Notes: a model not told the origin generated them from the sequence alone. A DNA stretch of 38,757 nucleotides from Gallibacterium salpingitidis (GCF_001678495.1 NZ_JTJL01000044.1:1-38757); one strand, 5' to 3'; shown: positions 1 through 9,423, numbered from the stretch's first letter. Made by a program: numbers and translations.

Positions 1-32
1 AAAAGTTTTATAATTGACTTTGTCAATAAACT

Positions 33-53
33 GAGGTTGGCTTAGCTAACCTC
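33..53 (-). terminator. Hairpin just after dsbD, probable terminator
   Basis: Arms at 33-41 and 45-53 pair over 9 bp with one G-T pair and a 3-base loop (TTA). The hairpin starts 5 bases beyond the dsbD stop codon. On the minus strand the following tract is only moderately T-rich (AGTTTATTGAC), so termination is plausible but not strong. The remaining bases 1-32 hold no gene; they contain a small inverted repeat, TTGAC-TTT-GTCAA, at 14-26. Confidence 0.5.
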
Positions 54-57
54 TTAA

Positions 58-1782
58 TTAATCCCCCAATTTTCCTGACAACTGATCTAGCCATTGCGAA
101 AATTGTTCAGCATCTAAAAAACCAGTTACACGACTATTTGGAATTTCCTTACCTTGCTGATCAAAAAATAAAATAGTGGGTAAACCTAGCACACGATATT
201 CTTTACTCAATGCTTGATTAGCAGCACTATTTTTGGTCATATCAACACGTAGTAATAACATTTGTTGTAAACGTTGCTGTACTTGCGGTTGATTAAATGT
301 TTTATGTTCAAATTCTTTACAGGCAACACACCAATCGGCATACAGATCAACCATCGCAATTTTATGCGGATTATTGCGTAATTGCTGTTGCAGCTCTTGT
401 AGATCTTTGACAGTAATAAACTGATCATTATCAGTTGATTGTGAGGAAGCGGGATGGAGAAATTGCTGCACAGTAAAATAGAGTGGCGCAGCGGCAATAA
501 TCATTGCCATCATCGCTAATACTTGCCAAATACGACTATGTTTTCCAGCTAAAGTCATCAACCAAGCAAAAAAGGCAATACCGAGTAATGACCACAAGAT
601 ATCTTCCCAATAAGCAGGTAAAAAACGTGCCAATAAAATAATTGGTAAGGCTAATAACACAAAACCAAAGGCAATTTTGACATTTTCCATCCATTCTCCT
701 GATTTTGGCAGGATTTTATTGCCAAATACAGTAATTGCGATCAATGGAGTTCCCATTCCGAGCGCTAATAAGTACAGCGTTAAAGCGCCAGTTGCTAAAT
801 CACCTGTTTGGGTAACATAAAGTAATGCGCCAGATAAAGGTGCTGAGGTGCAAGGAGAGGCGATTAATCCAGCGATTGCTCCCATTAAAAATACACCGCC
901 ATACATTCCTGCTGATTGTTGTTGGCTTAATGCAGTAAGTTTGGTTTGCCAACTAGTAGGCAACTGTAAGGTAAATAAACCGAACATTGAGCAAGCAAGT
1001 AGCACAAAGAGTATGGCAAAGGCGCCCAACACATAAGGACTTTGTAACCAGACTTGCAGTGATAAGCCAACAGCGGCAACTGCTAAACCTAATAAAGCAT
1101 AGGTTAATGCCATTCCTTGTACATAGATAAAACTTAATAATAACGCTTTACCAGTATTCACTCGCTGTTCCTTGCCAATCACGATTGCTGATAACAGTGG
1201 CAACATTGGCAAAACACAAGGCGTAAAGGCTAGCCCAATGCCTAATAAGAAAAACCAAAATACGGCAAACTTACTTTGAAAGAGCTGTTCAGTCAATGAT
1301 GGCGTTGCAGTAGTATCTACGGAATTATGGCTATCCACTTTAATCACTTGCGCTAAATCAATTTGTTGCTGTTGTGGTGGATAACATAAACCTTCAGTAC
1401 AGCCTTGATAGTTAATTTGTAATTGTCCTTGCGGGGCAAATTGCCCTGTTGTTGGTGTGAGGATGACATCTAAACCTTGTTCAAAGATTTGTGTTTTACC
1501 AAAATAAGGATCTTCGTGCGTTTTTTCCGTTACAGGCATTAGTTGTTGTTGAAAATCAATATTGGTACTGGTGACAGTAATTGCGTGTTTATAGAGATAA
1601 TAATTCGGCAAAATATCCCAATGCAGCGTAATTTTTTGTGGGGTTGCTTGAATTGAAAACGGAAAAGCTTGTTCTACCGTTAAATAATTTGTTTTTTTAT
1701 CAAATAATCCTGCGTTAGCCGTATTAATGGCAACACAAGAAAGGATAAATAAGCAAAAAAGTGATAAATATTTTTTTATCAT
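58..1782 (-). CDS. dsbD: Thiol:disulfide interchange protein DsbD
   Basis: DsbD is an inner-membrane protein that carries electrons from cytoplasmic thioredoxin to periplasmic partners such as DsbC. All three redox modules are visible in 574 residues. A signal peptide (about 1-24) leads into the periplasmic alpha domain with its cysteine pair at C128 and C133 (GCTEGLC). The membrane beta domain follows, with C189 in AFTPCVLP and C311 in ASPCTSAP. The C-terminal thioredoxin-like gamma domain has C485-C488 in DWCVACK. No key cysteine is missing and the length matches the family. The ribosome binding site is weak, but the N-terminus is a good signal peptide. The gene stands alone, divergent from yciC. 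A DsbC, its usual client, is encoded at 31628-32314. Confidence 0.96.
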   Translation of the reverse strand: MIKKYLSLFCLFILSCVAINTANAGLFDKKTNYLTVEQAFPFSIQATPQKITLHWDILPNYYLYKHAITVTSTNIDFQQQLMPVTEKTHEDPYFGKTQIFEQGLDVILTPTTGQFAPQGQLQINYQGCTEGLCYPPQQQQIDLAQVIKVDSHNSVDTTATPSLTEQLFQSKFAVFWFFLLGIGLAFTPCVLPMLPLLSAIVIGKEQRVNTGKALLLSFIYVQGMALTYALLGLAVAAVGLSLQVWLQSPYVLGAFAILFVLLACSMFGLFTLQLPTSWQTKLTALSQQQSAGMYGGVFLMGAIAGLIASPCTSAPLSGALLYVTQTGDLATGALTLYLLALGMGTPLIAITVFGNKILPKSGEWMENVKIAFGFVLLALPIILLARFLPAYWEDILWSLLGIAFFAWLMTLAGKHSRIWQVLAMMAMIIAAAPLYFTVQQFLHPASSQSTDNDQFITVKDLQELQQQLRNNPHKIAMVDLYADWCVACKEFEHKTFNQPQVQQRLQQMLLLRVDMTKNSAANQALSKEYRVLGLPTILFFDQQGKEIPNSRVTGFLDAEQFSQWLDQLSGKLGD

Positions 1783-1860
1783 ACTATTACTTTTTGTTCA
1801 GTGAAAAAGACGAAATCGAAGTTTAGCATAGTTACAGCTGAATTTCTTAACCGAAATTGT

Positions 1861-1866
1861 TATACT
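1861..1866 (+). promoter_or_regulatory. Possible -10 box for the yciCBA-yciI operon
   Basis: TATACT lies 38 bases upstream of the preferred yciC start in the dsbD/yciC divergent gap. No convincing -35 hexamer sits 16-18 bases upstream, so the call rests on the -10 match alone. Confidence 0.3.
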
Positions 1867-1903
1867 CATCTGGTTTTGAGTTGTTTAAATGATAGAGGAA
1901 ACA

Positions 1904-2641
1904 ATGTCGATAAATTTTGTACGAATTCTACAAGAAAGTGGCTACTTTGTGCGTAATCGTTATCCAATCGTAGTCACTTTTACTGTGCTATATGCCTTAA
2001 ATACATTAATTTTTCAGCTCATTATGGAAGCAAATGGTGGGTTACAACAATTACAAACTACTCCTGAACAGATCCCGTCGAGTGTTATTTTTGCCTCTTT
2101 TTTTAATTTGATCCTGTCTGTTATTTTCAATATGTGGTTTATTTTGACTATCGATCAGGTTTCAACAAATCGTATTACTGATATTTTTTCTTGTATTCCA
2201 ACGGTATTACAAAAACTGTTAGGTTTTATTTGTTATAACTGCTTATTAATTTTAGCGGTAATGCCATTTATTATGGGCATTAGCATTGGCGCAGTGAGTG
2301 GTGGTATCACCCTGTTTATTGGCGGGGTAGTCTGTTTACTAGCTAGTGGTTATTTATTAACACGTTTTGCCTTATTGCCTTATGCATATTTACTTGAACC
2401 AGGCAGAAAGGGGCTTAGAAGTTTGTATCAATTAGTTAATCGCCGTCCGCAAGCTAAAGTAATGGTAGTTTATCTCTTATTAGTTTATTTAGTACCAATG
2501 TTGCTTAGTAATTTATTGGTTGGTTTGTTAGGAGCAAATTTATTGGTGTTATCTACGTTGGTGACTGCATTTATTAATCTCTTTTCTTTAATTTTTGCTT
2601 ATCGTTTTTATCGTATTTTTATTAAGACAACAGCGCTATGA
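1904..2641 (+). CDS. yciC: YciC/UPF0259 family inner-membrane protein
   Basis: This is a 245-residue membrane protein of the YciC (UPF0259) family, whose function is not established. It has about six hydrophobic segments and a short basic N-terminal stretch, and it ends close to the membrane. An in-frame ATG occurs at 1889, but AGAGGA at 1894-1899 sits immediately before the ATG at 1904, so I chose 1904 (MSINFVRIL). The stop codon overlaps the yciB start (ATGA), which indicates translational coupling. In enterobacteria, too, yciC, yciB and yciA are neighbours. I infer an envelope role from this company only. Confidence 0.88.
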   Translation: MSINFVRILQESGYFVRNRYPIVVTFTVLYALNTLIFQLIMEANGGLQQLQTTPEQIPSSVIFASFFNLILSVIFNMWFILTIDQVSTNRITDIFSCIPTVLQKLLGFICYNCLLILAVMPFIMGISIGAVSGGITLFIGGVVCLLASGYLLTRFALLPYAYLLEPGRKGLRSLYQLVNRRPQAKVMVVYLLLVYLVPMLLSNLLVGLLGANLLVLSTLVTAFINLFSLIFAYRFYRIFIKTTAL

Positions 2642-3189
2642 AACAACTATTAGAATTTATTCCACTCATTTTATTTTTTGCCGTTTACAAATTATTTGGG
2701 GTTCGTGAAGCTGCAATTACTTTGATTGTGGCGACCATCATCCAATTTATTATCTTAAAAATGAAATATGGCAAAATCGAAAAGTCACAATGGATTATGG
2801 CGATTGGTATCGTATTTTTCGGTAGTTTGACGGCTTATTTCAATGATCTTGAATTTTTAAAATGGAAAGTCACTATCGTATATGCGCTATTTGCCTTAAT
2901 TTTATTGATTAGTCAATTTGGCTTTAAGAAGTTATTAATCAAAAGTATGTTAGGGAAAGAGATCCAACTACCAGAAAAAATTTGGGCAAACCTCAATTTA
3001 GGCTGGGGGATTTTTTTCATTGTTTGTATGTTGATCAATTTATATGTCAGCCTATTTTTATCCGATGACATTTGGGTTGATTTTAAATCATTTGGTTTCT
3101 TTGGATTAACATTAGCCGCGTCATTATTGACGGGTGTCTATGTGTATCCACACATTACTTCTCAAGCAAAAGATAAGAATAAGGATTGA
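2638..3189 (+). CDS. yciB: YciB (IspZ/septation protein A family) inner-membrane protein
   Basis: The product has 183 residues and five to six hydrophobic helices, starting [20 protein letters not shown], typical of the YciB family once called intracellular septation protein A. The family has been linked to cell-envelope synthesis and division, but its biochemical activity is not settled. The start overlaps the yciC stop by four bases. The next gene, yciA, begins four bases after the stop, and its ribosome binding site (AAGGA, 3181-3185) lies inside the end of this gene, so the genes are closely coupled. The C-terminus is charged (KDKNKD), as expected of a cytoplasmic tail. Confidence 0.92.
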   Translation: MKQLLEFIPLILFFAVYKLFGVREAAITLIVATIIQFIILKMKYGKIEKSQWIMAIGIVFFGSLTAYFNDLEFLKWKVTIVYALFALILLISQFGFKKLLIKSMLGKEIQLPEKIWANLNLGWGIFFIVCMLINLYVSLFLSDDIWVDFKSFGFFGLTLAASLLTGVYVYPHITSQAKDKNKD

Positions 3190-3193
3190 TGAA

Positions 3194-3649
3194 ATGGATA
3201 CAACAGCTCGTACGCCAGATGGCACGTTGTTATTAAGAACATTGGCAATGCCGTCAGACACTAATGCAAATGGTGATATCTTTGGCGGTTGGATTATGTC
3301 ACAAATGGATATTGGCGGTGCGATTTTAGCAAAAGAGATTGCGCATCGTCGTGTCGTTACTGTCCATGTCAATAATATGACCTTTCATAAACCTGTTTCA
3401 GTAGGAGATGTGGTTTGTTGTTATGGTCGTTGTACCAGAGTGGGAAATACTTCTATCCAAGTTCAGGTAGAAGTTTGGGTAAAACGGGTTTTTCAAGATG
3501 CGATTTCTGATCGCTATTTGGTAACGGATGCGGTGTTTACTTATGTTGCGATTGATGAAAATGGTAAGCCAAGCCCAGTACCGCGTGAGAATAATCCAGA
3601 ATTAGCACAAGCATTAAAACTTATCGCTGAATATGAAAGTAAGGAGTAG
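3194..3649 (+). CDS. yciA: Acyl-CoA thioesterase YciA
   Basis: YciA is a hotdog-fold thioesterase that hydrolyses a broad range of acyl-CoA esters in the cytoplasm. The family signature [16 protein letters not shown] is present near residues 25-40, followed by the [12 protein letters not shown] strand. I chose the ATG at 3194 ([10 protein letters not shown], 151 residues) rather than the in-frame ATG at 3134. The longer version would overlap yciB by about 55 bases and add 20 residues foreign to the family, whereas AAGGA stands 8 bases before 3194. yciI follows after two bases, so the four yci genes are read as one unit. Confidence 0.93.
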   Translation: MDTTARTPDGTLLLRTLAMPSDTNANGDIFGGWIMSQMDIGGAILAKEIAHRRVVTVHVNNMTFHKPVSVGDVVCCYGRCTRVGNTSIQVQVEVWVKRVFQDAISDRYLVTDAVFTYVAIDENGKPSPVPRENNPELAQALKLIAEYESKE

Positions 3650-3651
3650 TT

Positions 3652-3948
3652 ATGTATTACGTGATTTTTGCACAAGATTTACCGAACACCTTAGAAAAAC
3701 GTCTTGCCGTTAGAGAAAAACATCTTGCACGTTTAGCTATGTTGCAAGAACAAGGTCGTTTGTTGACTGCTGGACCAAACCCAGCTATTGATGATGAAAA
3801 TCCAGGCACCGCAGGATTTACTGGTTCAACTGTAATTGCAGAGTTTGCTTCTTTGGAAGAAGCAAAAGATTGGGCAGCGCAAGATCCATATGTTGATGCA
3901 GGTGTGTATGGTGAAGTAGTGGTTAAACCATTTAAACGCGTGTTTTAA
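3652..3948 (+). CDS. yciI: YciI family protein
   Basis: This 98-residue protein has the YciI-like alpha+beta fold sequence: MYYVIFAQD at the N-terminus, an R-x-H stretch (VREKHLARL), GRLLTAGP, and the DP(Y) motif ([11 protein letters not shown]). The conserved histidine and aspartate resemble an active-site pair in the family, but the substrate is unknown. AAGGAG at the end of yciA is its ribosome binding site. It is the last gene of the yci operon and is followed by a strong terminator. Confidence 0.92.
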   Translation: MYYVIFAQDLPNTLEKRLAVREKHLARLAMLQEQGRLLTAGPNPAIDDENPGTAGFTGSTVIAEFASLEEAKDWAAQDPYVDAGVYGEVVVKPFKRVF

Positions 3949-3970
3949 TTAATTGGATTAAGCATAATAA

Positions 3971-4006
3971 AAAGCAGTGTGATTTTGAGGTCACACTGCT
4001 TTTTTG
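3971..4006. terminator. Bidirectional terminator between yciI and dcuB
   Basis: A 12-bp perfect stem (3971-3982 with 3991-4002) and an 8-base loop are flanked by T-runs on both strands. It sits between convergent yciI and dcuB and can end transcription of both. Confidence 0.93.
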
Positions 4007-4030
4007 TTTGATTGTTTTGAATAATCAGAA

Positions 4031-5362
4031 TTACATCAATACGTTTGCAATACTGATACCGACAACACATCCCACAAAGACGCCGATTAAACCCGGAACC
4101 ATAAAGCTGTGGTTGAAGTAGTATTTACCAATCTTAGTCGTACCTGAAACGTCGAAGTTTACAGTTGCGATATCTGATGGGTAGTTAGGAATAAAGAAGT
4201 AACCATAAGTTGCAGGCAATAAACCAACAAGTAATGGTGCAGGTAAGCCCATTGCAATACCTACTGGTAATAACATTCTTCCTGTTGCAGCTTGGCTGTT
4301 AATTACAACAGATACTGCGAATAGCGCAAGTGCGAATGTCCAAGGGTAAGTTTTAACCATTTCTGTAATACCAGCTTTGAAAGCAGGCATTGCATAAGTA
4401 AAGTAAGTATCACTCATCCAAGCAATACCAAAGATCGCAATAGTTGCTACCATACCAGACTTAAACACCACACCGTTTGGTACTTTTTTCACATCAGTTT
4501 TGGTGACTAATAAGATAATACCTGCGAATGCTAACATCATCATTTGAATGATAACGCCCATTGAAACCGCTTTTGGTGAATCACCGATAGTACGGATTGC
4601 TGGGAACATTGCTACAACTACGATACAAATTAAAGCTAATAAGAATAGTAATACAGAGTTTTTTGCCGCAGGCGGTAAAGTTTCATTCAAGCTGGTACTT
4701 GTTGTATTTTTAATTAATTGACTCCATTCAGGGTCATTTAAACGACGTTGATATTCTGGATCGTCTTTTAATTCTTTACCGCGACGTAAGCTATATAAAG
4801 AAAGCGCTAATACACCGCAGAATGTCGCTGGAATTGTGATTGACACGATAGTCAATAAACTTACGTGAGAGAAACCAGGTAATTCAGAAATTTGTCCTAA
4901 ATAGTAAACTACCGCTGCAGAGATTGGACTCGCAGTGATCCCTATTTGAGATGATACAGAAGCCGCAGCCATTGGGCGTTCAGGACGGATACCATTTTTC
5001 AATGCGATATCACCGATAATTGGCATAATGGTATAAACTGCGTGGCCTGTACCTAAAATCATGGTCATAAAATAAGTTACCATTGGACCAAGAATAGTTA
5101 CACGTTTTGGATTGCTACGAAGAATACGTTCTGCAATTTGTAACATATATTTCAAACCGCCAGCAGCTTCGAGTACAGATGCACAGGTAACCACAGCTAA
5201 GATGATTAACATTACATCGATTGGTGGTGATGATGGTGGCATACGAAGAATAAAGACTTCAACGATCAAACCGATCCCGGAAACAACCCCAAGACCGACA
5301 CCGCCGTAGCGGCTACCAACATACAGGAAAAACAGCAGGAGAATAAATTCTGCGTATAACAT
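4031..5362 (-). CDS. dcuB: Anaerobic C4-dicarboxylate transporter, DcuB type
   Basis: The product belongs to the DcuA/DcuB family of inner-membrane carriers that exchange external fumarate or aspartate for succinate during anaerobic fumarate respiration. Its 443 residues contain 10-12 hydrophobic segments. Family landmarks are GTGHAVYTIMPII, NGIRPERPMAAAS, ASPISAAVVYYLG and a terminal SGTTKIGKYYFNHSF. The GTGH and RPERPMAA segments resemble DcuB more than DcuA, but some stretches (ITASPISAAVVY) look DcuA-like, so the subtype is not certain. GAGG precedes the ATG by five bases. A good FNR-like site lies upstream (5483-5496), which fits anaerobic induction. It is a single-gene transcript with its own terminator. 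Confidence 0.9.
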   Translation of the reverse strand: MLYAEFILLLFFLYVGSRYGGVGLGVVSGIGLIVEVFILRMPPSSPPIDVMLIILAVVTCASVLEAAGGLKYMLQIAERILRSNPKRVTILGPMVTYFMTMILGTGHAVYTIMPIIGDIALKNGIRPERPMAAASVSSQIGITASPISAAVVYYLGQISELPGFSHVSLLTIVSITIPATFCGVLALSLYSLRRGKELKDDPEYQRRLNDPEWSQLIKNTTSTSLNETLPPAAKNSVLLFLLALICIVVVAMFPAIRTIGDSPKAVSMGVIIQMMMLAFAGIILLVTKTDVKKVPNGVVFKSGMVATIAIFGIAWMSDTYFTYAMPAFKAGITEMVKTYPWTFALALFAVSVVINSQAATGRMLLPVGIAMGLPAPLLVGLLPATYGYFFIPNYPSDIATVNFDVSGTTKIGKYYFNHSFMVPGLIGVFVGCVVGISIANVLM

Positions 5363-5482
5363 AGCGACCTCGTTAAAAATTATCTAAAAAATAAGCAAAA
5401 TAACTAAAGTTGGGTAATCATAATGCAAGCTAAAAAGATCGCAATATAAATTTCAAAAAAGGGAATAAAATTTAAAAAAAAG

Positions 5483-5496
5483 TTTATTTACATCAA
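5483..5496 (-). promoter_or_regulatory. FNR-like site upstream of dcuB
   Basis: On the minus strand the sequence reads TTGAT-GTAA-ATAAA, nine of ten matches to the FNR consensus TTGAT-N4-ATCAA. It is centred about 127 bases upstream of the dcuB start codon, followed by an exceptionally A/T-rich stretch (5441-5482). A possible -10 (TATATT, minus strand 5448-5443) lies downstream. The distance from the site to that -10 does not exactly give the classical -41.5 position. Confidence 0.45.
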
Positions 5497-5506
5497 ATTT
5501 TGGTTA

Positions 5507-6214
5507 TTATTTAATCAAAAAATTGATCTCGGTAACATCAGAAACGGCTAATGTTGGTAAATGCGTTGCTTCAGGAAAAGCAGTTAAAGGTTGATTGTTA
5601 GTATTTACCCAAACCGCTTGGCAACCGTTAATAATCGCACCTTGGACGTCGGTGATTAGGTTATCGCCGACGTGTAAAATTTCGTTAATGTTACAATGAA
5701 AATAGTCAGCAGTTTGTTGGAACAGATCAATATGCGGTTTGGCACGACCATGTTCGCCTCCCCGTAACATAAGCTGAAATTGATGAAGACCAATACGAGG
5801 TGGATAGACATTACCATTACTAATTGAAACTAAAGGATAAACTTTTGCTAACTCAGTCAGAAATTGTTGATTTTGTTCAGGAACATCAATTTTATGACGC
5901 CATTCAACAAATTGTTCCATTGCAGCGGCAATAATTTTATTAATTTCATCGCCAGTTTTACCTTGTTGCTGTAATAAGCGGGTTGCAGCTGCAATTCGCC
6001 AGGCAATAACATCTTCGTAGCGCACAGGATCTTCTTGTAACATTTGTTGTTTGTAGTCAGCCCATTGATCAACATTGACATCTGCAAGTTGTTGTAAACA
6101 CTCTAAAAATACCTGTTCAGCATTACGGATCACAAAGTAATTATCATATAACGTATCATCAAGATCGAAAGTGATGACTTTAGGCGGCAATAGATTACGA
6201 TAAAAATGTAACAT
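5507..6214 (-). CDS. yigB: HAD-superfamily phosphatase YigB (flavin-pathway type)
   Basis: This is a HAD hydrolase of the YigB group; E. coli YigB can dephosphorylate 5-amino-6-(5-phosphoribitylamino)uracil in riboflavin synthesis. Motif I, TFDLDDTLYD, is near the N-terminus. Motif II is the Ser in VSISNGN, motif III the Lys in GRAKPHIDLF, and motif IV the acidic HVGDNLITDVQGA. An ATG exists at 6223, but TAGGA directly abuts it, whereas the ATG at 6214 has that element nine bases upstream, so I prefer 6214 (235 residues). The xerC stop codon TAG is part of the ribosome binding site. It is the last gene of dapF-DUF484-xerC-yigB, the same order as in E. coli. Confidence 0.88.
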   Translation of the reverse strand: MLHFYRNLLPPKVITFDLDDTLYDNYFVIRNAEQVFLECLQQLADVNVDQWADYKQQMLQEDPVRYEDVIAWRIAAATRLLQQQGKTGDEINKIIAAAMEQFVEWRHKIDVPEQNQQFLTELAKVYPLVSISNGNVYPPRIGLHQFQLMLRGGEHGRAKPHIDLFQQTADYFHCNINEILHVGDNLITDVQGAIINGCQAVWVNTNNQPLTAFPEATHLPTLAVSDVTEINFLIK

Positions 6215-6225
6215 TGTTGTCATTC

Positions 6226-7116
6226 CTATTTTTTACGTTTGGCACGAGGGTGAGCAGCGTCATAGACTTGTGCTAAATGTTGAAAGTTTAAATGGGTATA
6301 AATTTGCGTTGTTGAGAGATTTTCATGACCAAGCAATTCTTGTACAGCGCGTAAATCGGATGTAGCTTCAAGCATATGTGTGGCAAAGGAGTGGCGTAAT
6401 TTATGTGGATTTAAATGAGCATTTAAGCCTTGTTTTACTCCCCATTGCTCCAAGCGTTGTTGAATCGCTGCACTGGTTAAGCGATTACCTTGCTGGCTAA
6501 TAAATAACGCATTATCTTTTGGTGCAAATTGTAATCTTACTTGCAGCCATTCATGCAACGCACCGGCAGCATAACGTCCGAACGGTAAAACACGTTCTTT
6601 GTTGCCTTTTCCTAATACACGAAGTTCGCGCGCTTTAAAATTAATATCTTCTAAATTTAAACCGCGTAGTTCTGCTAAACGCAAACCAGAACTATACATC
6701 AATTCCATAATCGCTTTATCGCGTAATGCGAGCGGTTCTTTACTTTTAATATCTAGCAATTGTGTAATGGATTCGACATCAATACTTTTTGGTAAACGCT
6801 TACCTGCTTTAGGCGCTGAAATACCATCTGTTGGATTAACAGCGATAATTTTTTTGCGTAGTAAAAACTGGAAGAAACCTCGTAAACTGGATAAACGTAA
6901 TGCTAGACTATGTTCATGCAAACCAGATTTTTTTCCTTGTGTCAGGATAAAACGGATAACGCTACCATCGACTTGACGCCAATCATTAATCCCTTCGTTC
7001 GTTAATAGCTCCACGCAAACTGCCATTTGCTGTTGATAGCTTTCTAACGTTTTAGGGCTTAATTGACGTTCGATGCGTAGATAATTCCAGTACTGATCTA
7101 ACCACTCTTGTAACAT
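6226..7116 (-). CDS. xerC: Tyrosine recombinase XerC
   Basis: XerC works with XerD at the chromosomal dif site to resolve chromosome dimers at division. The 296-residue protein has an N-terminal SAM-like core-binding domain (about 1-90) and a C-terminal catalytic domain. All the catalytic residues are visible: R146 (SSGLRLAEL), K170 (LGKGNKE), H238 and R241 ([10 protein letters not shown]), H264 (LLGHENL) and the nucleophile Y273 (TQIYTH). The position next to dapF and DUF484 is the standard genomic place for xerC rather than for a phage integrase. It starts three bases after the preceding stop. Confidence 0.96.
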   Translation of the reverse strand: MLQEWLDQYWNYLRIERQLSPKTLESYQQQMAVCVELLTNEGINDWRQVDGSVIRFILTQGKKSGLHEHSLALRLSSLRGFFQFLLRKKIIAVNPTDGISAPKAGKRLPKSIDVESITQLLDIKSKEPLALRDKAIMELMYSSGLRLAELRGLNLEDINFKARELRVLGKGNKERVLPFGRYAAGALHEWLQVRLQFAPKDNALFISQQGNRLTSAAIQQRLEQWGVKQGLNAHLNPHKLRHSFATHMLEATSDLRAVQELLGHENLSTTQIYTHLNFQHLAQVYDAAHPRAKRKK

Positions 7117-7119
7117 AAT

Positions 7120-7818
7120 TTATTTTTTATAAGTTAACCATTGATGCAGCAATGGTTCGACTAATTCCACTAAAGTTTCGAGAAAATCGGTATTTTGGCC
7201 ACGATAAAAATGCCCTTCATGTAGAGCAGTAAATACCATAACGGCGTGATAAGGTTTGTGATCTAATTTATGGTTTAATAAACAAAGCGCAACTGAACCA
7301 ATTGGTAATTCTTCGGGTAAGAAGAGCAATGATTTTTCGCGATTGGTTAATTTGCCAAGATAAAAAGACTGTAAACCAAAACGTTCTAAACGAATAATTT
7401 CAAAAGCTTTGCGATCTAGCCACGATTGTGGTTGCACCAAATCCTTATTTTGCCAAGCATCTTTTAGTAATAAAATTTTGCCTTGTTTTAAACCTAATTC
7501 TTTTGCCCATTGATTTAAAGTCTGACTGGCATCAATAAAGTTTTTTGCTTGATACAGCTGTTGTTGTAATGGTAACAAACTAAAAAATAGAGTTTCATTT
7601 TGTTGAACTGTATTGCTCACTTGATTTAGCGTAGTTTCCAGTACAGAGATTTTTTCTCTTTGTCTGCCGAGTTGTGCTTCCACTAAGGAAATCATTCCTT
7701 TACGTTGGTGCGGAATAATTAAGTTATCAAGTAAGTCTAAATGCCGAGCAAAATAGTCCGGATGAGTTTGTAAATAGTCATCAATTTGTTGCTCAAAGGC
7801 AGCATCTATTTCCTGCAT
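7120..7818 (-). CDS. DUF484 family protein (GAF-like)
   Basis: This 232-residue protein belongs to the DUF484 family found between dapF and xerC in many gammaproteobacteria. It begins with the family's conserved segment (DYLQTHPDYFARHLDLLDNLIIPH), followed by SLVEAQLGRQREKI, a short helical linker, and a C-terminal GAF-like region. The function has not been established; a role beside XerC is only suggested by conserved gene order. AAGGAA precedes the ATG. The lengths and spacing (11 bases after dapF, three before xerC) show co-transcription. Confidence 0.9.
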   Translation of the reverse strand: MQEIDAAFEQQIDDYLQTHPDYFARHLDLLDNLIIPHQRKGMISLVEAQLGRQREKISVLETTLNQVSNTVQQNETLFFSLLPLQQQLYQAKNFIDASQTLNQWAKELGLKQGKILLLKDAWQNKDLVQPQSWLDRKAFEIIRLERFGLQSFYLGKLTNREKSLLFLPEELPIGSVALCLLNHKLDHKPYHAVMVFTALHEGHFYRGQNTDFLETLVELVEPLLHQWLTYKK

Positions 7819-7829
7819 ATTTATGTTCC

Positions 7830-8654
7830 TTAAAGTTGAATGACACCATCATAGACAAAAGTTGCATCGCCAGTCATATAAAGAGGATGACCTTGTCCTT
7901 GCCATTCAATTTGTAATTCACCACCCGGTAAAGCGACTTTAACATTATTGTCTAATAGACCTTGCATAATACCCACAGCAACAGCAGCACAAGCGCCAGT
8001 CCCGCAGGCTTGTGTTTCGCCGGCACCACGTTCAAAGACTCTTAAACGAATGTGTTGGCGATTAATAACTTGCATGAAACCAATATTGGCACGTGCTGGA
8101 AAACGTTCGTGATTTTCCAATAATGGGCCAAGTTGCTCAACATTCGCAGTGGCAACATCCTCAACTTGTAATACACAATGCGGATTACCCATAGAGACAA
8201 CACCGCAGAGTACCGTTTGAATTTCAGTAAGTAAGATATAGTTCTTTTCAAATTTATTGGCAATGAAAGGAACTTTTGCAGGTTCCCAAATTGGTTCACC
8301 CATATTGACGCGCACTGTTTCGTCATCATTGACAATCAGCACAATCTTACCTTTAGCAGTACTCACTTTAATTTCATTTTTATTGGTTAATCCTTTTAGG
8401 CGTACAAAACGTGCAAAGCATCTGGCACCATTACCGCATTGTTCAACTTCACTGCCATCTGCATTGAAAATACGATAATGAAAGTCGAGTTCAGGATCAT
8501 ATGGCGCTTCAACGAGTAATAATTGATCAAAACCAATCCCGCGATGGCGATCAGCTAAACGGCGGATGATCTCTTCAGAGAAAAAGACACTTTGTGTGAT
8601 GCCGTCAACCACCATAAAATCGTTGCCCAGACCGTGCATTTTGGAGAATTGCAT
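7830..8654 (-). CDS. dapF: Diaminopimelate epimerase
   Basis: DapF converts LL- to meso-diaminopimelate, the last shared step toward lysine and the peptidoglycan cross-linking residue. It is a cofactor-independent epimerase that uses two cysteines, both present: C73 in [10 protein letters not shown] and C217 in [11 protein letters not shown]. The N-terminus [13 protein letters not shown] is the family start. An ATG 15 bases further upstream (8669) exists, but AGAGG lies just before the second ATG, so I set the start at 8654 (274 residues). It is the first gene of the dapF-DUF484-xerC-yigB operon and has a good promoter directly upstream. Confidence 0.96.
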   Translation of the reverse strand: MQFSKMHGLGNDFMVVDGITQSVFFSEEIIRRLADRHRGIGFDQLLLVEAPYDPELDFHYRIFNADGSEVEQCGNGARCFARFVRLKGLTNKNEIKVSTAKGKIVLIVNDDETVRVNMGEPIWEPAKVPFIANKFEKNYILLTEIQTVLCGVVSMGNPHCVLQVEDVATANVEQLGPLLENHERFPARANIGFMQVINRQHIRLRVFERGAGETQACGTGACAAVAVGIMQGLLDNNVKVALPGGELQIEWQGQGHPLYMTGDATFVYDGVIQL

Positions 8655-8685
8655 ATATACCTCTTGCATAAATCATAATGACATT

Positions 8686-8714
8686 ATTATAGAGAGTTCC
8701 AACTAAAGTCTAAA
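8686..8714 (-). promoter_or_regulatory. Promoter of the dapF operon
   Basis: On the minus strand a perfect -10, TATAAT (8691-8686), is preceded at 17 bases by TTTAGA (8714-8709), four of six matches to the -35 consensus. The predicted start site is about 25 bases upstream of the dapF ATG. Confidence 0.6.
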
Positions 8715-8755
8715 GTGAAGTTAAGGCAAATATATTAATTAAGTAGGAATGCCGT

Positions 8756-8761
8756 TATACT
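8756..8761 (+). promoter_or_regulatory. Possible -10 box for tdk
   Basis: TATACT is followed by a GC-rich stretch and lies about 28 bases upstream of the tdk ATG. The -35 region at 17-bp spacing (TATTAA) is a poor match, so this is a tentative promoter. Confidence 0.4.
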
Positions 8762-8789
8762 AGCGCGGTTTTTTATCAAGGATTGAGTT

Positions 8790-9368
8790 ATGGCAAAACT
8801 TTATTTTTATTACTCATCAATGAATGCGGGAAAATCAACAACGCTATTACAATCTTCATATAATTATCGCGAACGTGGCATGCAAACTTTAGTTTATACG
8901 GCAGCGATTGATAACCGTTATGGTGGGGGAAAAGTGACATCGCGAATCGGTATCGAAGAGCAAGCGAAGTTGTTTGACTCCGTTACTGATTTATTTAGCG
9001 AGATTCAACAACATCATCAACAACAAAAGCTGCACTGTATCTTAGTTGATGAAGCCCAATTTTTAACGAAGCAGCAAGTTTATCAATTAAGTGAAGTCGT
9101 AGATAAATTAAATATTCCAGTGTTGTGTTATGGCTTACGTACCGATTTCCAAGCCGAATTATTTGAGGGTAGCCGTTATTTATTGGCGTGGGCAGATCAA
9201 TTAGAAGAGTTAAAAACCATCTGTTATTGTGGACGTAAAGCCAATTTTGTTTTGCGTTTGAATGAACAAGGGGAAGTGATTAAAGAAGGTGATCAAATTC
9301 AGATCGGTGGCAATGATCATTATCTATCAGTTTGCAGACGGCATTATAAAGAGAAAATGGAAGGATAA
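8790..9368 (+). CDS. tdk: Thymidine kinase
   Basis: Tdk phosphorylates thymidine to dTMP in the pyrimidine salvage pathway. The protein is 192 residues, the usual length of the type II enzyme. It shows the P-loop ([11 protein letters not shown]), the Mg-binding DEAQF motif (VDEAQFL), the lasso-domain zinc ligands CYCGRKA and CRRHYKE, and the substrate loop near [14 protein letters not shown] stands eight bases before the ATG. It is a single gene, divergent from dapF and convergent with ybgI, separated from the latter by a strong terminator. Confidence 0.97.
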   Translation: MAKLYFYYSSMNAGKSTTLLQSSYNYRERGMQTLVYTAAIDNRYGGGKVTSRIGIEEQAKLFDSVTDLFSEIQQHHQQQKLHCILVDEAQFLTKQQVYQLSEVVDKLNIPVLCYGLRTDFQAELFEGSRYLLAWADQLEELKTICYCGRKANFVLRLNEQGEVIKEGDQIQIGGNDHYLSVCRRHYKEKMEG

Positions 9369-9372
9369 AAGT

Positions 9373-9410
9373 AATATCTCTATCATTGCTAAAATGATAG
9401 AGATATTTTG
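9373..9410. terminator. Bidirectional terminator between tdk and ybgI
   Basis: A 15-bp perfect stem (9373-9387 with 9393-9407) and a five-base loop are followed by TTTT on the plus strand. The hairpin lies between convergent genes. The stem is AT-rich. Confidence 0.85.
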
Positions 9411-9423
9411 CCTAAATCAGTAA

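Noticed and set aside
848..1036. Plus-strand open frame inside dsbD, like other frames opposite known genes (237-497, 3124-3372, 6599-6976, 20378-20785, 33255-33584)
   Set aside because: All lie antisense or out of frame within well-identified genes, have no ribosome binding site of note, and have no recognisable protein features.
3134..3193. Longer YciA start overlapping yciB
   Set aside because: It would add 20 foreign residues; the ATG at 3194 has a good ribosome binding site and the family N-terminus.
6226..7116. Tyrosine recombinase as a sign of a prophage or genomic island
   Set aside because: It is XerC in its standard operon with dapF, DUF484 and yigB, with no attachment site or phage genes.
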